From positions 186,001 to 250,000 of the forward strand of contig ONHK01000001.1 in NCBI GenBank assembly GCA_900317625.1: DNA of 64,000 nucleotides, written 5' to 3'. A program made the translations under genes and the position numbers. This DNA comes from an uncultured Treponema sp. (GTDB lineage: Bacteria > Spirochaetota > Spirochaetia > Treponematales > Treponemataceae). The notes beneath the pieces are model-generated. The model had not been told where the DNA came from. It made no database searches and was given only the letters and a program-made list of their open reading frames with translations. This document shows positions 45,908 to 53,295 of this stretch, in pieces (positions within the stretch are counted from its first letter, which is position 1; every line of letters begins with the position of its first letter).

Positions 45908-47210
45908 ATTCTTCCTCGTTTCTTCCTTTTATTATAAGCTCGCCGTTCTCGTAAGCGCGGCGCAAAACGCTAAAAAAGCCTGATGTTATGCTCTCGCAGT
46001 CAGATTTTCTGTACGGAGAGTTGATTTCTATTTCATCCTGAACATTTTTTTGTCTTCCTGCCGAAATGCAGCCAAAAATTTTGTTCCTGAATTCCTTTGA
46101 TTTTGCCGCGACCAGCATCGCGATTTCAGAATCCGACATATCCCGCAGTTTTTGCTGAATAAATTTGTCATCAGCATTAAGCACATCTTCCGTTGTAAAA
46201 AGCCTGCCACGCAAATCTTCGCCAAGAGCAGGATCTTCCTCCGCAAGACCGGCAAGAATTTCATCTTCAGCAGCCGGGCTCATCTTTTTAAGAATTGCGG
46301 AAAGAGCGTTCCTTCCGTCTATTTTTTCAGCTTTTTCAGTTGTCTGCGCCAAGGATTTTTCACGAATCGCCTGATCAACGCGCTTTAAAATCTCCGGGCT
46401 TACAGGTTCCATTTTTGCAAGCCGGCGCACAACCTCCGCCTTTTCCTTTGGCTTCATAAGATTTATAACGCTTGCCGCTTTTTTTGGTTCAATCTTGCTT
46501 AAAACCAAAGCCTGAATCTGTTCAGTTTCATCAGAAAGAAGATAAAAAATCCGCTCGCTGTCCGCATCATTCAGATAGTCAAAAGGTTTCGCACCGCCAA
46601 AAGGTGCAGATTTTTCAAGCATTTCGCGGGCTTTTTCCGGACCATACGCCTTTTCAAGAATTTCCCGCGCAGTTTCAACGCCACCAGATTCACGGGATTT
46701 TTCAAGCAGACCGTTAAACTCTTCAAGAATAACAGCCGCTTCTTCCGGGGAAACGCTACGAATCGACGCAATTTCAGGAATTATTTTTTCAGTCTGTTCC
46801 GCGGTCAGATGCGGCAGAATTTTCGCAGCCTCATCAATTCCAACCAAAAGCAAAAATTTTGCAACACGGCGATAAACAGAATCGCTTCCGTCCGCCTCTT
46901 TTGGTGAAACAGGAACTTTTAAAAGTCCGCCGGATTTTAAATATTCAGCAGAATCATGCGCAGGGCTTTCTTTTTCAGCAGAGCGGAAATCTTTTCGGTT
47001 TTCTAAAATTTTCCCGATTTTCTTATCCACACCTTCAAAAAGTCGCTTTTCCGGACCAGTTTTTTTGTCATCGTCCGAAACAATTTTTTTTATCCGTGGC
47101 GGCACAAACGGCTTTACAATGGAAGAATCTTTTTTATCAGATTTTTTTTCATCCGGACTTTTTCCCATGCCATTCGCATAAGCAGAAGCCCGCAAATCAT
47201 TCATATTCAT
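45900..47210 (-). CDS. FliG-like flagellar motor switch protein (spirochaetal FliG1 type)
   Basis: The 436-residue protein has a charged N-terminal extension of about 100 residues. FliG N, middle and C domains follow: FLLLVGIDEAAKILPHL, DSERIFYLLSDETEQIQALVL and FTTEDVLNADDKFIQQKLRDM. The EHPQ motif of canonical FliG is replaced by ETEQ, and the torque helix charges differ. Spirochaetes usually carry a second, canonical FliG in the main flagellar operon, so this is probably the specialised paralogue. No ribosome site precedes the ATG. Confidence 0.8.
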   Translation of the reverse strand: MNMNDLRASAYANGMGKSPDEKKSDKKDSSIVKPFVPPRIKKIVSDDDKKTGPEKRLFEGVDKKIGKILENRKDFRSAEKESPAHDSAEYLKSGGLLKVPVSPKEADGSDSVYRRVAKFLLLVGIDEAAKILPHLTAEQTEKIIPEIASIRSVSPEEAAVILEEFNGLLEKSRESGGVETAREILEKAYGPEKAREMLEKSAPFGGAKPFDYLNDADSERIFYLLSDETEQIQALVLSKIEPKKAASVINLMKPKEKAEVVRRLAKMEPVSPEILKRVDQAIREKSLAQTTEKAEKIDGRNALSAILKKMSPAAEDEILAGLAEEDPALGEDLRGRLFTTEDVLNADDKFIQQKLRDMSDSEIAMLVAAKSKEFRNKIFGCISAGRQKNVQDEIEINSPYRKSDCESITSGFFSVLRRAYENGELIIKGRNEEEYV

Positions 47211-47217
47211 TTTTTAT

Positions 47218-47246
47218 ATGATAACAAAAATCTAACGGTCTTGCAA
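47218..47246 (-). promoter_or_regulatory. Promoter of fliG1, predicted leaderless
   Basis: TTGCAA (47246-47241), a 17-nt spacer and TATCAT (47223-47218). The ATG at 47210 is only 7 nt away, and no Shine-Dalgarno sequence is present. Confidence 0.65.
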
Positions 47247-47260
47247 TTTTTCATTTTAAA

Positions 47261-47343
47261 GGAGGGCGCCTGCCCTACGTTCAGACCTGCGGTCTTCACT
47301 ACCCCTCCGACACAAGACCGCGCTCTGCTGGTCTGCTTTCGAC
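47261..47343 (-). repeat. Dispersed modular repeat, family A, copy 4
   Basis: On the minus strand GGGGTAGTGAAGACC, stem AGACC/GGTCT (47295-47283), GAACGTAGGGC and closing stem AGGGC/GCCCT (47276-47263). It lies between the divergent fliG1 and FadL-like genes. Confidence 0.7.
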
Positions 47344-47346
47344 AAT

Positions 47347-47375
47347 TTGACAAAATTTGATTATTTGTCTAATAT
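47347..47375 (+). promoter_or_regulatory. Strong promoter of the FadL-like gene
   Basis: TTGACA (47347-47352), a 17-nt spacer and TAATAT (47370-47375), close to consensus. The leader is about 47 nt with AAAGG before the ATG. Confidence 0.8.
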
Positions 47376-47428
47376 AAACATATATTTTTGACACTTTGAC
47401 GATTTTTGTCATAATAAAGGATCTAAAA

Positions 47429-48943
47429 ATGAAAAAACTTATTTTTTCTGTAATTATTTCTCTAACAGCCATTTGCATTTATGCCGGTGGCGTTGAAAAC
47501 AAAACAAACATGAGCACAGGTTATCTTAGAAACCCAAGCCGCAACACAGAAAATGAACGTCCAGAAGCCGCTTTCTACAATATTGCCGGAACAGGCTTTA
47601 TGGCAGACGGACTTTACATTGAAGCCGGAAACCAGTTTGTGTTCAAGGAATACGCAAACGAATTAAAAACTGGCAACAAATACAAAGATGAATACAAAGT
47701 TCCAGATTATTATTCCAACGATGAGACAACAGTTCTATTTTATCCAAACTTTGACGTAGTCTACAAAAGAAACAGATGGTCAATGTTCCTTACATTTGGT
47801 GTTTACGCAGGAGGCGGCGCACTCTCATACTCAGAAGGAACAAGCGCGACAAGCCTTATGTTCCTGAACGGAGCTAGCCAGCAAGGTGAAGAAGCTACAA
47901 AATACGGACTTGCGGCAAGTATGATTCAGACTGCAACAAATTCATTTGACAACGCTGTAAAAACAAACTTCGGAGGAAATGAAGAACTTGCACTCGCTTG
48001 GATTAAGGCAAATCCGAACGATGATACTGCAAAATCATTAGCACAAGCTTATAGCGTTAAAACAAAGTACGGTTCAAAATTTGCTGAATATGCGGCAAAA
48101 AAAGATAATTACGAAAAAGCCGCAAAAGCATCTCTTACCATGGCACAAAATCATTCGCTTGACGTAACTTCGCTTACACTTGGCGGTCAGATTGGTGCGG
48201 CATATCTTGTAACAGACTGGCTTTCGCTTTCTGCAGCCTACAGATACACTTATGGAACTCAGGAAATGATTCTTAAGTGCAATGATCCTACATTCAACTC
48301 AATAAATGGCGGAAACAAAATCAGTTATGACGCAAAAGGTTTCGGTCAGTCTTGTGTATTCGGAATCCATGCAAAACCTCCAGTAATTTCCGGTCTTGAC
48401 CTTTCTGTTCAGTACCAGACTTTAAGCCGAATTGAATACAATGTAAGCAACGTAAAAGGCGACATCGCAAAATATTATGGAATCACAAATGACTCAAACT
48501 TCCGCACAGACCTTCCTGCAGTGCTGAACCTTGGCGTTGGCTACAAAATTTTTGAACCGCTTTATATTTCAACAAGTTTCAACTATTACTTCAATGATTT
48601 TGCATCTCAGGACAATATTCTTGGCGAAACTGACTACGACAACTCATGGGAAATCGCTTTTGGCGCAGACTACAAAATCTGCAGATTCCTTGGCGCAAGT
48701 GCCGGAGTCGCGTATAGCAACCAGGGAATCACAGACACTTCAAACAGCACATTCAATCCTGTTTTGGACAGCCTTACAGTTGGCGGCGGTGTTGAAGTTA
48801 CAGCCATCAAAAATTTGACAATCACAACTTCCGCAGTTTACGTAAAATATTTTGACGCGGACTATTATCTTTCTGGAAACAAGACAGAATTGTCAAAAAA
48901 TCTCTGGATGCTTAGCCTTGGCGTAACTTACAAGCCTTTCTAA
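47429..48943 (+). CDS. OmpP1/FadL-family outer-membrane protein
   Basis: The 504-residue protein has a signal peptide (MKKLIFSVIISLTAICIYAG). An N-terminal hatch-like region follows (NPSRNTENERPEAAFYNIAG), which in this family plugs a 14-strand barrel. The C-terminal repeats of short beta hairpins end in SLGVTYKPF. Homologues import long-chain fatty acids, and treponemes carry several paralogues. A helical insert at about 160-230 is unusual. The ATG at 47429 fits the signal peptide and the AAAGG site. Confidence 0.87.
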   Translation: MKKLIFSVIISLTAICIYAGGVENKTNMSTGYLRNPSRNTENERPEAAFYNIAGTGFMADGLYIEAGNQFVFKEYANELKTGNKYKDEYKVPDYYSNDETTVLFYPNFDVVYKRNRWSMFLTFGVYAGGGALSYSEGTSATSLMFLNGASQQGEEATKYGLAASMIQTATNSFDNAVKTNFGGNEELALAWIKANPNDDTAKSLAQAYSVKTKYGSKFAEYAAKKDNYEKAAKASLTMAQNHSLDVTSLTLGGQIGAAYLVTDWLSLSAAYRYTYGTQEMILKCNDPTFNSINGGNKISYDAKGFGQSCVFGIHAKPPVISGLDLSVQYQTLSRIEYNVSNVKGDIAKYYGITNDSNFRTDLPAVLNLGVGYKIFEPLYISTSFNYYFNDFASQDNILGETDYDNSWEIAFGADYKICRFLGASAGVAYSNQGITDTSNSTFNPVLDSLTVGGGVEVTAIKNLTITTSAVYVKYFDADYYLSGNKTELSKNLWMLSLGVTYKPF

Positions 48944-48945
48944 AC

Positions 48946-49025
48946 AGGGGCGTTGCGGGGATACTCCCCGCACGATGGGTAGTGAAAACCGAAGGCTTGA
49001 ACGATGTTGTCCGTCCTTCATTATT
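48946..49025 (+). repeat. Dispersed modular repeat, family A, copy 5
   Basis: It reads GGGGCGTTGCGGGG with a perfect stem TGCGGGG-ATACT-CCCCGCA (48954-48972), then GATGGGTAGTGAAAACC and GCTTGAACGATG. It lies between the convergent FadL-like and tatD genes and could also terminate transcription. Confidence 0.72.
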
Positions 49026-49814
49026 CTAAAGACCAAACATCGTACAAAAATTATTTTTGATTATTTCGGCGGAAAGTTCCTTGCGGACATCAAACGCCGC
49101 CTGATAAACACGCTTTATTTCTACACAGGAAGTAAAGCGTTCGTCTTTTAAATGCTGAAACGGTGCGTCTGTTTCCAAAAGAATATTTTTCAGCGGAAGA
49201 TTCTGCAGGCACGACAGAACTTTTTTGTTTCCATTCAGAATTTGCTTTCCATAGCTAAAAAAAGCATCCGGCAGGCGGCACAAAACAGAGCGGGCTTCTT
49301 CTATAGGTCCCGGAAAAGAATGAAAAAGCACCGAAGGAATTTTTGCGAGCGTGTTTATTTCCTGAAAAATATACTGCATCGCTTTGCGGCAATGAATTAC
49401 AAGCGGCTTCTGATATTTTGCGGCAAGTTCAACCTGAATGTGCCAGGCTTCTTTCTGGCGGTCAAAATTTTGCCGGAATTCATCTGTAAAAAAATCAAAA
49501 CCGGCCTCGCCTACCGCATCCAGCTCGTTATTTTTTAAAAGATTTTCCAAAAATGCAGCGTTTTCAACAACAGGATTCTGCGGATGAAGCCCGAAAGACT
49601 TCAATATATGAATTCTTCCAGCAGACAAAGGCAACGATTCAGCCTCATTTTCCGATTCCAGCGCATTTTTCTGGTTGTACCATTCCTCAACAGAATGAGC
49701 GCACGAACATCCGTAATATTTTTCAAAACCGCCAAGCGAGTCAAACGGCTTCTCATATTTCAGACATTCAAAAAAATGAAAATGTGCATCAAAAAAACAC
49801 GAAATTTCTAACAT
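49026..49814 (-). CDS. TatD-family metal-dependent hydrolase
   Basis: The 262-residue protein has the metal ligands DAHFHFF, GLHPQNP, GEAGFD, VIHCRKA, LFHSFPG and LLETDAPF in the TatD order. The family acts as a DNase in the cytoplasm. The ATG at 49814 has no ribosome site and lies 8 nt after a -10 box. Confidence 0.88.
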   Translation of the reverse strand: MLEISCFFDAHFHFFECLKYEKPFDSLGGFEKYYGCSCAHSVEEWYNQKNALESENEAESLPLSAGRIHILKSFGLHPQNPVVENAAFLENLLKNNELDAVGEAGFDFFTDEFRQNFDRQKEAWHIQVELAAKYQKPLVIHCRKAMQYIFQEINTLAKIPSVLFHSFPGPIEEARSVLCRLPDAFFSYGKQILNGNKKVLSCLQNLPLKNILLETDAPFQHLKDERFTSCVEIKRVYQAAFDVRKELSAEIIKNNFCTMFGL

Positions 49815-49822
49815 ACAAAAAA

Positions 49823-49851
49823 ATAATACCGATTATATAAATGTAACTCAA
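49823..49851 (-). promoter_or_regulatory. Promoter of tatD, predicted leaderless
   Basis: TTGAGT (49851-49846), a 17-nt spacer and TATTAT (49828-49823), followed by 8 nt (TTTTTTGT) and the ATG. Confidence 0.6.
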
Positions 49852-49884
49852 TAAAAACTGAAAACCCAAACGGGAGGTTATCTT

Positions 49885-50100
49885 ATGAAAAGTTATTCAC
49901 TTAAAAGCCTTGGAAACAAAAACGATTATATGACAATCCTTTGCGAAAAAGAAAATGGATTTGTAATCCGGATTGTACGCGACCAGGACGGTTACGAAGA
50001 TATAAAAACCGATTTTCTAAGCAAAGAACTTTTTGAAAGCTGCATCCGCACGGGCTATCTTACAGAAATCGAACCAGTTGCAGTAGCAATCTCGGCATAA
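49885..50100 (+). CDS. Small hypothetical protein
   Basis: A 71-residue protein with a strong GGGAGG ribosome site. It looks like a small alpha/beta domain (MTILCEKENGFVIRIVRDQD, then LSKELFESCIRTGYL). No family is recognised. It is a single-gene unit ended by a clear terminator. Confidence 0.7.
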   Translation: MKSYSLKSLGNKNDYMTILCEKENGFVIRIVRDQDGYEDIKTDFLSKELFESCIRTGYLTEIEPVAVAISA

Positions 50101-50105
50101 AATTT

Positions 50106-50132
50106 AAAAAGGGCGGACAACGCCCCTTTTTA
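50106..50132. terminator. Terminator between the small gene and miaA
   Basis: AAAAAGGGCG and CGCCCCTTTTT around GACAA form a compact GC stem with T runs on both strands, serving the plus-strand gene and possibly miaA. Confidence 0.88.
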
Positions 50133-51089
50133 TCGGATCAAATCCAGGAACATTTCCTTTTGAACAAGCTCAACTGCCGCCTTTATCCTGGTTTCTTTAT
50201 CTGGAACAGAAGGAAGCCAGTTTATTTTTACGCCATTTTTCTCCATAAATCTGAACCAAGTCTCCTGTCGTTTTGCAAACTGGCGGATTGCAATAAAAAG
50301 CTGCTCAAACATTTCTTCCTTTGAAAGTTTTTTCTGAAGGTAAAGCGCGCAGTAACGATATTCAAGTCCAAGCTTTTCAAGGCGCTCCCAGCTGTATCCC
50401 TGAGAATGAAGCCCCTCAACCTCTTCAATCATTCCAGAATCAATTCGTTCCTGCAGACGATTTTTTATGTTTTCACGCACTTTCTCGCGTTCAAGTGTTG
50501 TGCCAATAATCAAAGGATTTATCTGTGGCCGCTTGTACATTGATTTTTTCAGTTTTTCAGCAAGTTCACCGTGGGTTCCGTAATAAATTTCTATTCCGCG
50601 GATAATCCGCTCGCGTTCAAGCAAATCATTTTTTGTGTGCAAATCGGGCTTAAGCTCAAGATAAATTTTTCCAAGTTCCTCAAGGCTTTTTGACTCAAGC
50701 TGCTTCCGTAGTTCAGGAATTTCTGGAACATCGACCAAATCGTAGCTGCGGATAACAGCATCAAGATACATTCCTGTTCCTCCAACAATAACAGGAAGAA
50801 CTTTGCGTGAAACAAGATTGTCAAAAATGCGGTAAAAATCCTGCTGATAATGAAAAACGTTGTATTCAGTGCTCAAATCGGCAATATCAATCAGATGATA
50901 CGGAATTTTTTCACCGCGAACTGTGTATTCATCCAAATCTTTGCCTGAACCCAAATCCAAGCCACGGTAAGTCTGCCTTGAATCCGCGGAAATTATTTCT
51001 CCACCGAATTTATAGGCAAGCTGAACTCCAATCGAGGTTTTTCCAACAGCTGTAGGTCCAAGCACAACAACGCAATTGTATTTTTGCAT
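50130..51089 (-). CDS. miaA: tRNA dimethylallyltransferase
   Basis: The 319-residue enzyme has the P-loop GPTAVGKTSIGVQ, DSRQTYRGLDLGSGK, LIDIADLSTEYN and GGTGMYLDAV, the standard MiaA series. It adds dimethylallyl to A37 of tRNAs reading UNN codons. The ATG at 51089 has AAAGGA upstream and matches family length. It starts 11 nt after the methyltransferase stop. Confidence 0.96.
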   Translation of the reverse strand: MQKYNCVVVLGPTAVGKTSIGVQLAYKFGGEIISADSRQTYRGLDLGSGKDLDEYTVRGEKIPYHLIDIADLSTEYNVFHYQQDFYRIFDNLVSRKVLPVIVGGTGMYLDAVIRSYDLVDVPEIPELRKQLESKSLEELGKIYLELKPDLHTKNDLLERERIIRGIEIYYGTHGELAEKLKKSMYKRPQINPLIIGTTLEREKVRENIKNRLQERIDSGMIEEVEGLHSQGYSWERLEKLGLEYRYCALYLQKKLSKEEMFEQLFIAIRQFAKRQETWFRFMEKNGVKINWLPSVPDKETRIKAAVELVQKEMFLDLIR

Positions 51090-51100
51090 CAAAAAATCCT

Positions 51101-52354
51101 TTACATTACGCGGCAGATTGCGCACTTTAGATATTCAGATTTTGGATAGCCTAGCAGAACCGGATGATCTTGGCCGGCTCCGCGTTTTTCAAGAATCTGT
51201 ACTTTCTTGTGGCTGTCCATTGCCGCGTGCATAAGCATATCATAAAAATAATGCGAATCAAAAAAATATGAACACGAGCAAGTAACAAGAATTCCGCCTT
51301 CGTTCAAAAGACGCATTGCCCTAAGATTTATCTCCTTGTAACCGCCATACGCTTTTTGAATTGTCTTTGCACTTTTTGTAAACGCTGGAGGATCAAGAAC
51401 TATCACATCAAATTTTTCGCCGTCAGCCTCGTATTTTTTAAGAAGATCAAAAACGTCCGCGCAAACAGCTTTCATCTTTTTTTCCGCGCCATTAAGCTGA
51501 ATATTCTTTTTTACCATTTCCACAGCATCTTCTGAAATATCAACAGAGACAACTTCCTTTGCACCTGCCTTAAAAGCGTTCAGACCAAATGCTCCTGTAT
51601 GTGTAAATGTGTCCAGAACTTTTTTTCCGTGGCAAAATGCCGCAGCTGCAAGGCGGTTATCTTTCTGGTCAAGAAAATATCCTGTTTTCTGTCCGTTTGC
51701 AATGTCAACTTTCAGGCGGATTCCATTCTCAACAATAATAATTTCCGTATCGCCGGATTTTCCAATCCATCCAGCGGCTTTTGGAAGCCCTTCCTTTTCG
51801 CGGACGCCTTCATCATCGCGTTCATAAATCGCATACGGTTTGCAGGCTTTTTTGAGCGCGTCAAGAATTTCTTCGCGGCAAATATCAGTCGCCATCGAAA
51901 GAAACTGAACCACAAGATAAATTTTTCCGTTTTCATCGCAATAACGCTCGCAGATAAGCCCCGGAAAAAAATCCGCATCGCTAAAAATCAGGCGGTAAGA
52001 ATCTTTTTCAGAATAATGAATCCGGCGGATATTAACCGCGTCAAAAACACGTTTTTCCCAGAATGATTTTATGTCGGAAAAAACTTTGTCCGCATGCTCT
52101 GAAGAAATCAGTCTTACAGCAATTTTTGAATTCCGGTTTATAATTCCCGTGCCAAGAAAACCACCGGCTTTTGTAAAAACTTCAACACCGCTTCCGTTCG
52201 GAACAGAAGTTTCTTCCAGCGGAGTCTGCTGCCATTCATCTTTTTCAGATTTTCTATATTTAACATAGGAAATTTCGTTGTCAAATACCCACGGAAATCC
52301 CTGCTGAATTTCCTTTTCTTCTTTTGATTTTAAAAATACTCGTGCATAGTTCAT
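51101..52354 (-). CDS. Class I SAM-dependent rRNA methyltransferase, RlmI-like with PUA domain
   Basis: The 417-residue protein has an N-terminal PUA domain (ARVFLKSKEEKEIQQGFPWV), an RlmI-type middle region (FFPGLICERYCDENG), and a Rossmann methyltransferase core with DTFTHTGAFGLNAF, VVSVDISEDAVEM and VLDPPAFTKS. RlmI methylates C5 of a 23S rRNA cytosine. The ATG at 52354 begins the PUA domain; longer readings would add hydrophobic residues upstream of the promoter. Confidence 0.9.
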   Translation of the reverse strand: MNYARVFLKSKEEKEIQQGFPWVFDNEISYVKYRKSEKDEWQQTPLEETSVPNGSGVEVFTKAGGFLGTGIINRNSKIAVRLISSEHADKVFSDIKSFWEKRVFDAVNIRRIHYSEKDSYRLIFSDADFFPGLICERYCDENGKIYLVVQFLSMATDICREEILDALKKACKPYAIYERDDEGVREKEGLPKAAGWIGKSGDTEIIIVENGIRLKVDIANGQKTGYFLDQKDNRLAAAAFCHGKKVLDTFTHTGAFGLNAFKAGAKEVVSVDISEDAVEMVKKNIQLNGAEKKMKAVCADVFDLLKKYEADGEKFDVIVLDPPAFTKSAKTIQKAYGGYKEINLRAMRLLNEGGILVTCSCSYFFDSHYFYDMLMHAAMDSHKKVQILEKRGAGQDHPVLLGYPKSEYLKCAICRVM

Positions 52355-52355
52355 G

Positions 52356-52384
52356 TTGAGAATTATACAAAATCGGAATAAAAT
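52356..52384. promoter_or_regulatory. Overlapping divergent promoters, both predicted leaderless
   Basis: On the plus strand TTGAGA (52356-52361), a 17-nt spacer and TAAAAT (52379-52384) end 7 nt before the ATG at 52392. On the minus strand TATAAT (52367-52362) ends 7 nt before the ATG at 52354; its -35 is weak. Neither start codon has a Shine-Dalgarno sequence. Confidence 0.6.
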
Positions 52385-52391
52385 AATAAAC

Positions 52392-53294
52392 ATGAAAAAA
52401 CTTTTTACATTAACTGCGGCATTTTTTTTGACATTAAACTGCTTTGCAAAAGACAGACCGATAATCACAAACCTTGAAGCGGCTGGAACACGCGGAAACA
52501 AAATAAATCTTAGCTGGAAAGTTCCTTCTGCGCCAGAACCGAAAATCCAGCAGCTTTTTATATACAGAAATTCAAAGCCAATCGGAAGCTACTACGACAT
52601 TTCAGACTCAACTTTAATCGCAACAGTTGAACCGGACACGCAGACTTTCAGCGACACTGTAAAAAACTACAATGATTATTATTACGCGATAATCGCCCAG
52701 GTGAACAACGGAAAATACGACATAATTCTTCCAAGCGTGAACGCAACTGTGAACGGAACTCATCTGACTCTTCCGCCAAGAAAACAAAATACTGAAAAAA
52801 CTGAATCCGCAAAAGAAAAACTTGTTCCAATAGATGGAAAACGGGAAACGCCACTTCCATTCCTTGATATAACAGAACAATTCTCAAAAAAGCCGATAAA
52901 GATGAATGAAGAAACTAAAAAAATTGCGGAATCGCTTGGAGACGGCTCAAAAAATAAAAAGCAAAAACGGATGGAACCTTACATTTTTGAAGAGGACATA
53001 ATTTCTCCAGATGGCGGTGATGATTTTCTTCTTTTTGAAATACTGAGAACAACTTTTATCCAAAAGAAATATAATGATTCCGCAGAGCAGCTAAAAAAAT
53101 TACTGGGAACAAACCGTTCAAAAGAAGTTACAAAACGCGCGGTTTTCTACCTTGGAGAATCTGAGTATTACACAAAAAACTACAGCGATGCTGTGCGGAC
53201 ATTCCTTCTGGTTTACGACGAATATCCTGTTCAGGCAAAAAAATGGATTGACGCAACGCTTGACGAAATGAAGCCTAATACTTTAAACCAATAG
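52392..53294 (+). CDS. Secreted protein with Fn3-like domain and TPR-like C terminus
   Basis: The 300-residue protein has a signal peptide (KKLFTLTAAFFLTLNCFAKD; either signal peptidase site or lipobox LNC). A fibronectin-III-like domain follows at about 22-125 (NKINLSWKVPSAPEPKIQQL), then a charged disordered linker. The C-terminal TPR-like pair (AVFYLGESEYYTKNYSDAVR) resembles YbgF/CpoB. It is likely periplasmic. It converges with the large TPR gene. Confidence 0.72.
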   Translation: MKKLFTLTAAFFLTLNCFAKDRPIITNLEAAGTRGNKINLSWKVPSAPEPKIQQLFIYRNSKPIGSYYDISDSTLIATVEPDTQTFSDTVKNYNDYYYAIIAQVNNGKYDIILPSVNATVNGTHLTLPPRKQNTEKTESAKEKLVPIDGKRETPLPFLDITEQFSKKPIKMNEETKKIAESLGDGSKNKKQKRMEPYIFEEDIISPDGGDDFLLFEILRTTFIQKKYNDSAEQLKKLLGTNRSKEVTKRAVFYLGESEYYTKNYSDAVRTFLLVYDEYPVQAKKWIDATLDEMKPNTLNQ

Positions 53295-53295
53295 A

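Noticed and set aside
47388..47415. Second promoter-like pair TTGACA/CATAAT upstream of the FadL-like gene
   Set aside because: Spacing is 16 nt and the -10 abuts the ribosome site, so the message would lose its Shine-Dalgarno sequence; the TTGACA/TAATAT pair upstream is better.
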